A stretch of DNA of 47,428 nucleotides from Spongospora subterranea f. sp. subterranea (GCA_049724395.1 JAUGWO010000303.1:1-47428); one strand, 5' to 3'; shown: positions 19,746 to 30,804, counted from the first letter of the stretch. Numbers and translations are program-made. Notes: generated from the letters alone by a model not told the origin.

Positions 19746-20052
19746 GCACGTGAGAAAAAGCTTGGATCAAAATTTAGTAGGTTTTATGTCAACATTTCAA
19801 AAATGGTTTGAAGCCACCAAAACCGTAAACTGAAGATTGCTATAAACCTGAGTGGATGATCAGCCAATCGACAATCGGTGTATAGCGTCCAACCTGCACG
19901 ACGCGGCTCTTAAGAAGGGCCCGTATCGGGGTTCTTGACATCGCAACAGAAGGTCAACTTGCGACCCAGTTGTGATGGCAGTGGAATCTGTCTGCTCGAG
20001 CAGCAGGTTTATGTAGTCACCCACCTCGTATTCATTTCTTGTCAGTACGGGT

Positions 20053-20235
20053 CATGCTCTGGGGCATGGGCGTGTGGTCACTGCTCGATATCACAGATGC
20101 CGAACGGAATCCCAACAACACAACAATCGAACAGATAGCAGGTGTCGCTCCCATGACATCATAAACTGCTGAACCGATGTCCGTTCGGCATCTGTGATAT
20201 CGAGTAATGACCAAACGCCCATGCCACAGAGCATG
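20053..20235. repeat. Long inverted repeat 2 (56-bp arms, 71-bp loop)
   Basis: Arms 20053-20108 and 20180-20235 pair over 56 bp with a handful of mismatches (for example around GTGTGGTCACTGC against GTAATGACCAAAC). A second foldback only 300 bp from the first. No open frame spans it convincingly. It could be a small foldback element or the remains of a local inverted duplication. Confidence 0.88.
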
Positions 20236-20775
20236 AACTCTTCCCAGATTTGGGCGTCGGCGATGGAATTAAGGGTTGATGAAAACTGACGGGAACCTGG
20301 GGAAGATAAATTTTTCGTCAGAACTGAAAATGAACAGCGCGTGGCAACTCAGTGTGAATCGATAACTGCAATTTTATCTTCCAGTTTGACCAGGCAGTAA
20401 AACCCAAAAAATTGATTAGAAAAATCATTGGGGAAATTGGGAAACAGAAATCTAAAGCTGAACTGACCGAATCAAAGTCAATACGTCGACGAACCGATTT
20501 CGATTGCTAAACGTACACAGCAGGATCAGCACCAGCGGCGCGCGATTTCGATCAAGCCGACGCAGCCCCAACAATAAACACGCCATCAAGGCGAAAGGTC
20601 GCCACCTGTTGGCAATCAAACCCTAAACGATAACGCCCCGAAATCCAGCCAGAACCAAATCCAAACTTGGATCTATCGGCCAGGTGAAATTCTGCCTGGG
20701 CACTGACAGAAATACAATTTGCCTTTAAAAACAGAAAAGTCAACGAACGAAACAGAAAGCAATGCTATGAGGGTG
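20236..20775. other. Unassigned stretch
   Basis: No recognisable gene. A 63-codon minus-strand frame (20552-20743) exists but has no recognisable motif and is likely chance. Confidence 0.35.
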
Positions 20776-21132
20776 CCAAAATGATGTTGTTTTTTGGTCA
20801 AAACAATGAAAATCGGGGTTTTTTATCATTATAAAACCGATTGTATTGTTTGTTTTTGGTGAGCCACGATCCTCGAAGTGGTCTATCATGACCATTCATT
20901 CCTGGAGGGCTTGGAATGAATCGTTATTTTTAAACGTACCCTATGGTCTGGGTACCCAGGTATCTTTGTACTGCACCTGCACTCCACCGATCATTAATAC
21001 AGCGTTAAACGCACTGAGAGCGTCAAAATTTTTTTGTTTTTGGTCAAAAAATTCAAATCGCGGTTTTTTATCATTATAAAAGCGATGGTGTTGATTGTTT
21101 TTGGTGAGCCACGATCCTCGAAGTGGTCTATC
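20776..21132. repeat. Direct repeat flanking the second copy of the dispersed repeat
   Basis: About 110 bp (TTTTTTGGTCAAAA... to GAGCCACGATCCTCGAAGTG and GTCTATCA) occurs at 20776-20887 and again at 21022-21132. Between the two copies lies the 120-bp dispersed repeat shared with 8134-8254. The order R-X-R could reflect a tandem duplication whose intervening part is X, or insertion of X with a long flank duplication. Confidence 0.85.
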
Positions 21133-22983
21133 AACACGTTCATAAAAAAATATATAATATCCTTGTGCTGGACCCAGATCAAATAGAACACTACGAGCTA
21201 CTTTTCTCGAGATTCGACGCGTTAGACCTGCTAAATTCTGCCATTGGAAGCCAGTCGTAAAGGCTCAGCCAAACGGCGACACACTTGGGTAGCGCCTCAA
21301 TACGTTCAATTCTGTCTCCGCTTTTGGCGACAATGTATTCCGGTAGTCGGAATCCATTTGACAGCAGCGTCAATTGTTGAATTGACAAGGAAATCGTAAA
21401 AGGAAATGTTATGCGTCTAGACCCACTTTTAACCTTTCCGAGGCCGGATAGGAAGATTGAAGGTCGTTCTTGAACGAAAACATTTGTTTCGGACTAATTA
21501 ACCGCCATTATTTGGTCTCATAAACAGATTGGACCAAACATGGTTGGTTGAATGTCCCTCTTTCCTACGACATTGGTTACAATATGCAGTTCAGCACGTT
21601 GCTCAGCATGCTGTGAGGATTTTTTCGTTTTCGATTATTACAGTAGACCAACGCACGTATCAAATGCAGAATTAATCACAGTAGCAAACTCGAATAGGTG
21701 GGAGAGGAGAATCGGGCATCTGAACACTGCTCTTCGTTCGCCTTATACCGGGATTGACTCTGAACTCATCTTTGAAGCTACCCTGTTGCGCCATCCATAT
21801 TCCATTCCTCCAATGCGTGTCCTCAACTTGTTGGGATTGTTGCTTGTGGCGACCAGACCGACTCGATCTGTGACAACCGAATCTAAGCATGGTTGGGGCG
21901 AACCGCTTGGCACAGGTCAGGCCAATGCCGCCACAAGAATCGCCTCCTCGACTTTTTCGGTATGGATGGCGGAATGTCGCTTTAAAGAGTTGAATACATT
22001 CTGAGATCATTGGTCCTTGCAGGACACCATGTCGCTGTCGCAGGAGTGGGCAATGCTCCTTGACGAGACCAAAGATTTGCTCTTTCCAATATTCGAATAT
22101 TCGATTATTGAGTCACATTGGCTGCAAGGCAATTCCTTGTTGACGCTTGATTCTTCCGAAATCAATCGTGTCGACCAGTTTGGTGAAAGTTCTTGGATGA
22201 ATGTAGCCGTTCAGATCATCTTCAAATTGGAGATTCGGCTCGTTGAATGACTTCTTTAGAAATGGGACTCGAGTTCGAGTTCGAAAATTGACGCGTTCCA
22301 TATCAATATCGATTCTCAACAGTTGAGCCAAAAGGACGAGAACCTCGATTGTCTTATTGATTCAAATCGAATTCCTATTGATTCGCAAATTTTGCCGTCA
22401 AAAGACATTCTCGAGAATCTTATTCCCGCTAACAGCAACGCCCACCTGTTTGGTGACAGTTCTTCAAAAAACTTAGCCGTTCAGTTCATGTCCAAAGTGT
22501 TTTGGTTTGCTGAATTAGTTCGTTTTAGGATTGTAACCCGAGAACGGGTTCACAACGTGATGCATCCCGTAATAGTATTGATGGTCAACAGTCAATTGAA
22601 ACTGTAGATGGCAAAACTGTCGATTGCCCCATCGAAATTACGGTTAATTCGAAAGACCAGCCTGCTGACGTTCACGAGAGTTTCGTGCCAGTAAGCGATT
22701 GCCAAGAATTGTGATTACCAATATCTGCTTATGGCGTACTAGGATGGATTTCCGGAGCACGCTCAAACGACGTTTTATTTAAGAAATGCGTTGGGATTGA
22801 GAAAGTTCTTCCGGACCCTAAACTGGGACCTGGATGAAGTCAAAGATTATAAGAGCCTCTGTGTGTTTCTGGTCAGAATTTTGGTTCCTCGTTCTGTTTG
22901 GGATCTGATGATCACAAACGGTATCGTCTGCTTAGGGAAAGGAGACGAATCGTGAACAGATCGAGTTTCACAACAGTGTCGCC
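21133..22983. other. Unassigned region with short open frames
   Basis: Several short frames exist (for example 21552-22004 plus, 150 codons; 22323-22607 plus, 94 codons) but none shows a recognisable domain. A 71-codon stretch at 22741-22955 (plus; contains FYLRNALGLRKFFRTLNWDL) ends near a potential acceptor (CTGCTTAG, about 22935) that would open into the frame of gene E, so upstream exons of gene E may lie here. Confidence 0.35.
22100..22600 (+). repeat. Diverged direct repeat of about 270 bp
   Basis: GTTTGGTGAAAGTTCTTGGA plus GTAGCCGTTCAG (22180-22213) recurs as GTTTGGTGACAGTTCTTC plus TTAGCCGTTCAG (22449-22485). Flanking similarity (for example the CGATTATTGAGTC and TGTCTTATTGATTC regions) points to an old tandem duplication. 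Not clearly coding. Confidence 0.5.
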
Positions 22984-24087
22984 ATGACGGAACAAATGAT
23001 GAAACTACTGTTGCGCGGAAAGTCGGGGCCGGATATCGTTCAGATCAATCAAAAGAACATGGACGTTCCTCATTTTAGGCTAATTTGCAAGGCAACCAGC
23101 ACCCTGCAAAAACTGATCCTAATTTCGAATATTGTTTTGAAACTGGTCTCTTGCAGAAGATCGCTCCGCGGTATGTGTAGTCAGGTGATTTATAGTCTCA
23201 AGAACACCTGTATCCCCGTCCTTCAATGTCTTGTGAACTGTTGTGGCAAAGACATCGACCTGTTCCAGACACGTTGGGGCCCATGTTTCAGGCACTATCG
23301 TTTTAGAGACAAATGGTGCCCCGGTCCTGGACCAAATCATAACACCTGCGGTTACCAGTTGACGAAAATCGTCAAAGCCCCTGAGTACAGGTTTTCATTC
23401 GATGTTTTTTAAAAAGCTGATGAAAGTTTGGCTTTCAGAGACACCTATTCCGGTTTATTGGATCTCAAAACTCTTACTGATGCTGTTTTAACGGCAAAAT
23501 CCGTAGAAGACAAACTTGATTTGTGCAGGAAATTCAACGAGATATACAGATCAAGTGGCCCCGAGACTCAAAAGCGTCACCGATCATATCATGCTCGGAC
23601 TTCGAAACCCATCTGGGGGTGCTTTGTTCATCACTGTGGCCAGAATATAGATGAATGGATTCGAAGATGGGGCACTATCTTCTCGCATGCCCAATTCAGC
23701 ATGCGGAAATGCCAGGGCTTGATCTCCCTTGTTTGCGGAAAGGACGACCGACCATTCGATATTGATGCAAGACATTTCCTGAGCGGTAAATCAACCCGAG
23801 ACCTCCTCCCAGAGTTTTCCAAAATTCTCCAACAGTATGATCAGTTCGTGATTGCGAAGACAGAATTAATGAGATCGCCTGATCCGGCTTTGTCCTCGTT
23901 GATCACTAAAAGCGTTCGTCCTGTCAACAATTGTTTGCAGCGTCATTGCGCTGGAAGTGTTGAGGAATTTGTTCACAGATGGGGAGAATCAATATTCTAC
24001 ACCAAATTCAGTCGCGATTGCTGTCCCGGACCAGCCAGAGAGGACTATCATATCTGTCAATATTATTCTAGGTCATCCCAAGGTTAG
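22984..24087 (+). CDS. Gene E: protein with three Cys/RWG repeats, spliced
   Basis: Exon 22984-23384 is joined in frame across a 54-bp intron (23385-23438, GTACAG...TTTCAG) to exon 23439-24087, restoring VKAPEDTYSGLLDLK. The protein holds three units of about 100-110 residues, each ending in a conserved block: CLVNCCGKDIDLFQTRWG ... CPGPGP; CFVHHCGQNIDEWIRRWG ... CQGL; CLQRHCAGSVEEFVHRWG ... CCPGPA. The pattern is P-x3-C-x4-C-[GA]-x5-[FW]-x2-RWG-x4-F, then a Cys and often PGP. No signal peptide is seen at the chosen Met; further exons may lie upstream. I do not recognise this repeat. The even number of Cys per block could mean disulphides or metal binding. No break is seen, so it may be a working host gene. 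Confidence 0.6.
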
Positions 24088-24466
24088 ATAATTGTGGCCC
24101 TTCAATAACTCAACAAACAAGATGAAATCAAATAAACATGATCGGCTTAAGGGTAGTTTCACAAGGGTTATAGGATTATTGTTTTGTAATGATATCAACT
24201 TTTTTCTGTAGAATATCCGTCATATTTCCGTATAATTCCGTTGGATTTTGACCAACTGACCATCGCGTTTGCCAATATCCGCCCATACGTTTTCTTCACC
24301 CGAAATGCTCTCAATAATTTGTTCTTTCTGTCGAGTTTAAGACGCCAGCGATGCATTTTATCCAACGAATGACGATGTATGAAAACACCATAACACTATG
24401 AATTATAGATCGTTGAGCTCCAAGTCTGTGTGACCACTTTTCTTTGGGAAGCGACCTATCAAAGAC
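24088..24466. other. Spacer between gene E and the hAT remnant
   Basis: About 380 AT-rich bases with no recognised feature. Confidence 0.4.
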
Positions 24467-25440
24467 ATGATTTGGAAGTGCTCTTGCGGTACTGAAAGAA
24501 AATGTGATGTCAGGAAATCAGGGTACAACAACTTGAGGACCTACATCAAACAACAGCACCCGGACTATGAGGAAATATATATATCTCATATCAGAATGAA
24601 TTTCCAAGTCGTGAGCATTCTGAATGTGGGTCGGTGTATGTTATTGGCAGCGTTTCTGCCCAAACAACGTTGGATTGTTTAATCGATTCAAAATCAGGAA
24701 ACATTTTCAAATGGTTTGAATAAATAGTTATGGATGAACTCCCACTCTCATTCTGTGAAATAGAACTCACCCGTATAAACTTCCAGCTGCAGAGAATTTC
24801 CGTAAAGGCTGTGAAAAAGTACATTTTCAAGACTGTGGCGAGCGTTGAAAAGAAAATCACGGTCCTAGCGCAAGCCGCCCCCGTCTTCTCACTGATCTTC
24901 GACGGATGGAGTGAAGATTCCACTCATCTCATTGGTTTATTTATTAGCTTTCACGACTCTAACAATAGCGTCAATAGCAGCCCTCATTTGTACTTGCTTT
25001 CGTTTGCTCCTTTGTTAGATGGAACCAGCTTCACAGCTGAATATCATGCGGAATTTATTCGTGCCAGTCTGAAATGGTACCAACTTCCCACTGAAAGATT
25101 GGTGTGGTTAATCAATGACAACTGCTCGACAAACAAGAGAACGGCAGAGTTGTTAAACGTGCCACTGCTGGGTTGCAGAAGCCATCGATTTAATCTAGCT
25201 GTTGAGGCATATTTGGCCGCCACGCTGTCGATTAAAAATCCAAGGTGACCAAGTTAATGTCTGAACTATCGACCCTCAAAGAGGCAGGACGTTTGCGTTT
25301 GACAACACGATTGCGGCCCGTGAAACGGAATGTTAGTCGTTGTACTGGCGCCATCCGTATGTTACAACGCTACAATAGGATTGCTGATCAAATCAACAGT
25401 GACCGTGATATGGCGCAATTGCTTCCTTCTTACAGAGGTC
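24467..25440 (+). mobile_element. hAT-family DNA transposon remnant (BED finger and transposase)
   Basis: A BED-type finger begins the remnant (WKCSCGTERKCDV...NLRTYIKQQHPDYEE, 24470-24570). After a gap, 24730-25248 encodes the N-terminal part of the catalytic region: SLIFDGWSEDSTHLIGLF, LLSFAPLLDG, WLINDNCSTNKRTAELL, and GCRSHRFNLAV; DGWS, DNCSTNK and GCxSHxxNLAV are classic hAT blocks. A frame change near 25245 leads to LMSELSTLKEAGRLRL and LRPVKRNVSRC, again typical. Similarity ends abruptly at about 25440; the dimerisation (C-terminal hAT) region is missing. No terminal repeats were found. The truncation coincides with a perfect 24-bp palindrome. Confidence 0.85.
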
Positions 25441-25458
25441 GAATTTAAATTCGACCTC
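25435..25458. repeat. Perfect 24-bp palindrome at the hAT truncation point
   Basis: The half-site GAGGTCGAATTT is followed directly by its reverse complement. It marks the border between the AT-richer hAT remnant and a GC-rich patch (25459-25812). Confidence 0.9.
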
Positions 25459-25485
25459 CCGTCCGTCTCTGACGATTTCCATGGG

Positions 25486-25812
25486 TCACCGGCGCATGTT
25501 GCCAGTTTTGGAAACGTCCGGCCTTGTTCTGCCGACAGCCGCTCTTCGGAGCGCTGCCGTTCGACCCGTTGCGCCTGGCCCTGCGACCAACACTGGCGCG
25601 CCCGCCGCGTTCGCTTCGGGCGACTCAGGAGCATAACCGTCGCCATCCTGCTCGCGCTTCACTGCGATCGTTGCTGTCGGGCTGGACGGCGACAGCCGGG
25701 CTACCAGCTGCTCCATGACCCGCGCGATGCAGTCTTGCTCTGCTTGCAGCTTCTCTATCGCCTCGCGGCTATGCTCCCGCATCTCCACCAGACTTTGGCG
25801 GATCTCATCCAT
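25486..25812 (-). CDS. Unrecognised GC-rich open frame with coiled-coil N-terminus
   Basis: A 108-residue frame starts MDEIRQSLVEMREH. Residues 1-40 form a probable coiled coil (EAIEKLQAEQDCIARVMEQL); the rest is Pro/Ala/Arg-rich. Its composition is much more GC-rich than both neighbours, like the LINE and gypsy coding DNA in this window. A short coiled coil followed by a low-complexity tail would fit the N-terminal part of a retroelement gag, but I cannot show this. It sits against the palindrome at 25435-25458. Confidence 0.35.
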   Translation of the reverse strand: MDEIRQSLVEMREHSREAIEKLQAEQDCIARVMEQLVARLSPSSPTATIAVKREQDGDGYAPESPEANAAGAPVLVAGPGATGRTAALRRAAVGRTRPDVSKTGNMRR

Positions 25813-26026
25813 CGTCGCTCCCGATCAATAGATCCGAATATTTGTAGTGCCGTTACCCTCAGGGAGCAATATTAGTAGTTAGAAGGTGAGGTTTTTGAAA
25901 AGAAACCAAAGTGGTCGTCTAAAGTATATTCGGACCTATTATAACTTTTTAAAAAAAGGGGTCTGCCGGCCTTCGTCTCCCACGCAAGGAGTCACACTCT
26001 TACGTCTTGGCGTGAATCACGGCCAG

Positions 26027-26885
26027 TCACCATATGGATCCATCGGAAACAACGCCATAGTTTTTGTATATTCGTGATGTGACGTTGATATTTTTCAAAA
26101 ATGTGACCATTTCTTCAGTGAAGTGATCATCCGAAGGGATTATATATGAATTCCCTGTTAAATTAGAAACTTGAGCAGAAATTATCCTGTTGAAGTTAGA
26201 GAGTATCTCCCATTCTTCTGGTTTAAACAACTCAGGTAAAGCACAATGAGCACGGCGTGCACCTTTCTGAATGGTGTGTATACGACCGTAGAAATCGATT
26301 TGATAATGATTATTCAGTGCCACGTTATATTCCCAACCTGGGCCTTCACCATCATTTTTTGCTTGCAAGACGTCTTTAAGAGTAGGGCCCGATTTGAATG
26401 GCCAACTGAAATTGAAAACAATGTAAATTGACCCCGCAAGATCTTTTAGGATGTCTCTGCAGGTCCATGATGTGATTTTTGCTGATGGACCTGAAAATTG
26501 AAATGCTTAAACAACAAAGACGTCCCATCAATTGCAAAATTGCAATGCATTAACACAAACCAACTACTAGTAATTGGCGAAATAAAAACCACAATTGACT
26601 CATGCAATATTGAACCGGAATATGCACCGAACATGATAAGTAGGAATAATAATCAATATAAACAGAAGAAAATGTTAACCCAATTTGGTCAGTCAATAAC
26701 AGTAATTTACTTGGTTTTGGAAAAAGGCGCTCAAGACCAGTCAGTCGCTGCTGGAGGGCAGTAATCAAAGGGGCATAAACCAGAATGAGATCGCGATCGT
26801 TGTGCGTCTCTGCAGCATCAAGGTGAGCCTTGGCAGCAGATAAGTCCGCCTTGAGCTGTTTCATCTCTTCCTTCAAATCCACCAT
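26027..26885 (-). CDS. Gene F: small two-exon protein with coiled-coil N-terminus
   Basis: Exon 1 (26885-26711) encodes MVDLKEEMKQLKADLSAAKA and on to LTGLERLFPKP, a heptad-rich coiled coil. A 220-bp intron (26491-26710; donor GTAAAT, acceptor TTTTCAG, phase 1) joins in frame to exon 2 (26490-26027), which reads SAKITSWTCRDILKDLAG, FNFSWPFKSGPTL, GWEYNVALNNHYQIDFYGRI and ends VVSDGSIW. The total is about 212 residues with no break. The intron is longer than the ~50-bp introns elsewhere, so a further small exon inside it is possible. Similar small proteins with an N-terminal coiled coil exist in plant-pathogenic protists and fungi, but I cannot name a family. The start is upstream of a divergent GC-alternating tract near 27010. 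Confidence 0.6.
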
Positions 26886-26996
26886 CGGCGACCGAGCGTG
26901 ACAATGACCAGTCCACAGGTTGTGAAAAAGTCCGCGCAGTTTTCATTCTGTTTGTGGTCTGGGTGCGGGGCAAGAGGCAAGGGGATATTGTTTTCA

Positions 26997-27038
26997 TGCG
27001 CGCGAGCATGGTACGCGCGCGTACCCATACGCGCGCGG
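26997..27038. promoter_or_regulatory. Alternating purine-pyrimidine CG tract between divergent units
   Basis: The tract includes the perfect palindrome GTACGCGCGCGTAC (27011-27024) and the nearby ATACGCGCGCG. Such alternating CG/TA runs are prone to left-handed DNA. It sits between gene F (leftward, starting 26885) and the Mutator-like remnant (rightward, from about 27120). A promoter role is inference only. Confidence 0.35.
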
Positions 27039-27119
27039 AGTTTTTGTTCATACTATTCCCCTCTCAGTCGTGGCGCAACCCTGAGCTTTAGCCAAGAAGA
27101 CCGTACACTTTTTTCTAAT

Positions 27120-28460
27120 GGAGGCACAGGCAGGTAACGTCGTTGCAAGGTATGAACCCTTCTTTTCGATTTGCATAGTTTTTTGATCCATGTCGTATCA
27201 GTATTGATAATAGAGGCACACTCGAAGCCGGGTCTCAATTCGAGACTTTTGAGCAATTAGAGGCGGAAGTCCGGCGTTTTGCCCAACAACGAGGATTCAA
27301 TTGCGGCAAATCCACCCATAAGATGGACGATGCCAGGTCGCAACTGATTTTTGCTAGACCGCTGTCCAGAGGGGCACTTTTTATTGCACTTCTAAAATCC
27401 ATGGAAAATGCAGTTTTAAAGTTCCATTCACCTTCATGTTCGCCCAGCGCCATTATATCATCAAGGATACCGATGGTTTAAATTTAGATCATAATCATAG
27501 CGTCGACGTGATACCTGAAAGTTCAGACGTTCTCGTTCGTTTCGAAAGAGATCTGTACCCATCGGAAAAAGACCTCATGATTACTTGTGGCTGTCATGCA
27601 AACGCGCCATTGTTGCGCCGCATCCTTGCAACACAATTTCCCGAGAGGCACTACGACAGCCATTTGATTCAGCGTATGATCAAGAAGAGCAAGATAGCTA
27701 ATTTTGGTTCCGATCCAGACGGCATGAAAGATTTCTTCGCCTTCGGGACAGATATCTCAAATTCAGGAGGAATTTCCAGCTGGAGTTCGAAGAAGACCTG
27801 CGCATCAATGGTGCCATTGTTCAAACTACAGCAATGGAGAAATATTGTCGGTCTTATTCGGATTTCACTCTTCTGGATGGTACCCTCAACATCAGTGTAT
27901 ATTCACTGATTTTGTTGGTTTTCTCAAATATTGACTGTTTGGGCAAAACGGTCATAGGTGGTATCGGGTTTGCTCCATCCGAAAATTCTAGGGCGTGATA
28001 AAGGCCTATCAGACTTTTTATCAGTATTTCACTGGAGCCTCGGTTTTGATGACTGATGGAGCTTCGGCTTTTGAGACAGCTGCTTGTGAACTGCGATTGC
28101 GCCATCTGCTCTGCACAAAACATTTTCAGAAATCTATCCTCCATTGTCACCGTGGAATGAATTCCGAGTTCCGCAATACCTTCATGAGAGATTGCCACTC
28201 TGTACTTTGTACTATTTTTGATTCGGAGGTATCCTTTTTGGATTTTTTTAACACATTCTATGCGAGGCTTGCTGGTGATGGTGATGCTCTCCGGTTTCTT
28301 TCCGGTTTCTTGATTCCGTTCTGGTCAAGAAGGAGAAAGTTTGTGCAACCTTCACGTCTAAATGTTTCACTGCAGGACATGTGACGACACAGCGGGCCGA
28401 GTCCGTCAATGCAAGGATCAAAGAGTCAGGTCTCAATTCGGAAGGCAGATCAAATTCTTT
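27120..28460 (+). mobile_element. Mutator-like (MULE/FAR1-type) DNA transposon remnant
   Basis: An N-terminal FAR1-like part reads FETFEQLEAEVRRFAQQRGF (27240-27300) and, in another frame, HYIIKDTDGLNLDHNHSVD (27450-27510), the latter typical of the end of that zinc-binding domain. The MULE transposase follows: YSDFTLLDGTLN (first catalytic Asp, about 27865-27900), GGIGFAPSE, then VLMTDGASAFETAA (second Asp, about 28045) with HLLCTKHFQKSI, and finally TTQRAESVNARIKES (about 28387-28430), a conserved MULE block. At least three frame changes separate these parts; some could hide introns. No terminal inverted repeats were found. It may be a domesticated FAR1-like gene that decayed, but a transposon copy is simpler. 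Confidence 0.75.
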
Positions 28461-30012
28461 TTTTCGTTTTTTTTTCTTCCTCATGCTGTTGTAGAAAATT
28501 TCAAGGTCAGGTTTCTGAAACCGTTTCGACCGCCGCTGAACGAAAAAAATGGGTTTTGGCCATGTAACAGTAAACGTCAAGGACAAGCGTCCCCTGCCCA
28601 CAGGAATTTCCTGCAATTCATTATGGAAATTTGAATCGCCTTGCATTTTTTAGGGGAGGCAAACCATCGTCAGAACCTTGATTGTTGCCTGAAAAGTCTC
28701 AGACGTTGCGATTATCGTTAACTGTGTGAGCATTATTTTTAATTGAGCGGGCGTCAGTTTGCGACATGAAGCAGTACCGGGGGTGCTTGACTCTGGGGAA
28801 TTGGAACTTCATGAGCCCAGTTCATATTTTGTGAAGATGGGTTTATCGCTGTTTGACACTCTTATGCAAAAGTAATTCCACTTCCGGCAGAAAACGGAAA
28901 TGAAGCAGTATCAGGATGTTGGTGTCGCTTCCCAAAGATAACCCATAGTGATTGTTATCAATATAAATGTGAATCATCAGCGATTGCATAACCCGTCTCC
29001 GCACATCACTCTGTATAGTTAAACCGCAGACGTCATGGCTCGTGTAACGCATGCATAACACCTAACGTTGCACATGATGGACCGAACGGGCGTCGCACAG
29101 GATGACAGGTCGGGCATCGGCGTCCATCGGTTCATTCGCTGCATGCAGCCCAGTCAGAGCGGTCCCAAAGGGGTTTGATACACAGCGATAGTCAATGAGA
29201 ATGTGCAATTATCATAACAATACCCGTTTGTCATACCAGTGTAGAGTACTCAAAAAATCGCCCGATTACTGCCTCAACGACTTGACTTTCTTCGGTCCTG
29301 TTGAACGTGGTGGCCAGTGCAAGTTATCTTGGTCGCACCCATTCAGATAGATGTCTTTCGCAATGCGACACCGTTCGACGTCAGAGTTGTGATGATATTC
29401 ATCGCCTATGGAAGTGCAGCATTCCAGGAATAAAATCGACACATGATACGCAGAACCTGGAAACGAGCAGCCCGGATGTTCAACGCCTTTAAATAGAACT
29501 GTTTCTCCAAAACGGAGTAAAATGATCCAAAAATTTCAACAAGTGAACAAGGTGGGGTCGAATGGGTTTTGTTGAAACAATTCTATGTTTTTCATTGAGC
29601 ACATTGGTTGATGGGAATGGGCAACAGCGCTTAGAATACGGACACAATTGAATGCTGCTATTCTGAGGAAAACACCAAGTTAGGCAACGCATTGCCAAAC
29701 CGAACAGTACAATAAGATGAAAACATTACACCCGAATTCTGCTCAAACTGGTGCCCCAAGGCCAATCATCGATTCCGTCGTAGCCGTCAATGAATGAATT
29801 GATCATTACTGGATGGGGAGATGGCGACGTTTGTTTCGAAATCACTGCCTCGAGCAGTTTGTAATATGTGTGGATTATTCTGTTGATTATTCGTTGTCAG
29901 CTGTAAGGTAGAAGAACCCTCAATAAACTGCGTATGCTCCTAACACCTGCAAGACCAGGATTCGCGACTGTAGGATAATTAACAGCAGTCGAATTGTGGA
30001 TAGTCTATTAAG
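28461..30012. other. Unassigned 1.5-kb region
   Basis: Only short frames (under 75 codons) without recognisable motifs. No tandem repeat. It may hold the far end of the Mutator-like element, but no terminal repeat is visible. Confidence 0.4.
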
Positions 30013-30090
30013 TACCGTAATCCTTGGTCGGATGTACCCTTCACTGAGATGTACCCCCCTCTGTACATTTTTCTCGCAGTTTGTGAGGAA

Positions 30091-30322
30091 ATACCTACCG
30101 TATTCCTCGGAGCTCTGTACCCCCCAAACCCTAAACTCCGTGAGAGGCTAGCGACATCATTATTAACGCTACATTTCCCGAAATATCTCTTTTGGATAGG
30201 GTATCGGATACCTTACAAGTTTCCCAGTGGGAAATTTACTGTATTTTACAATGCGTAGCTGTCGGGGCTTCACGGAGTTTAGGGTTTGGGGGGTACAGAG
30301 CTCCGAGGAATACGGTAGGTAT
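30091..30322. repeat. Perfect 53-bp inverted repeat inside the pogo-like element
   Basis: 30091-30143 is the exact reverse complement of 30270-30322, with a 126-bp loop. Each arm contains AAACCCTAAA, a telomere-like motif. The loop has small palindromes of its own (TTTCCCAGTGGGAAA; GGTATCGGATACC). No target duplication flanks the pair, so a nested element cannot be shown. Arms identical over 53 bp imply a recent origin or selection. Confidence 0.95.
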
Positions 30323-30804
30323 CTGCCCATCATGGATGGGGAATGGAATAATGGGGCATCCGACTTCGAGATCTTTGGCCTTCGAGCTTCGGACAACGGT
30401 CGTTCCTGCTGTTCGCATGATGTTTGCGGGGCATGCATAATTCCTGGAGCGGTAATTCGTTTACATGAAGTTCGTGTTAAAGGTTGCGGTTCTACTGTAT
30501 CTTGTCATGGGTTGCCTGCAAATACTGAACCATACTTGCAAAGGCCCTGACGACAACACGCAAAGTGCTATAGCCGCGGTCTCAATATGGGATGGCGCTG
30601 AGAGTTGCAGAATAGGATTTTTACCCAAATCTTACCTGCCAGTAAAGGATAGATTTGTCGGTCGCTTCGCACAAGTCACTTCGTTATACGATGAATCGAC
30701 AAACTCGCATTTACGGCGTAAATCCCAGCGTAATTTTGGAATGGCGTCTTGCAGTTTTCTCGATGCTATTTCCAATGGGTGAATAAACCCTAAATTTGTA
30801 TGTA

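Noticed and set aside
20552-20743. 63-codon minus-strand frame as a possible small protein
   Set aside because: No recognisable motif, no splice context and no homologous copy in the window.
21552-22010. Overlapping 150- and 112-codon frames on opposite strands
   Set aside because: Neither shows a domain or splice-consistent extension; one or both are probably chance.
28843-29061. 72-codon minus-strand frame as a transposase piece
   Set aside because: No catalytic or DNA-binding motif could be pointed to.
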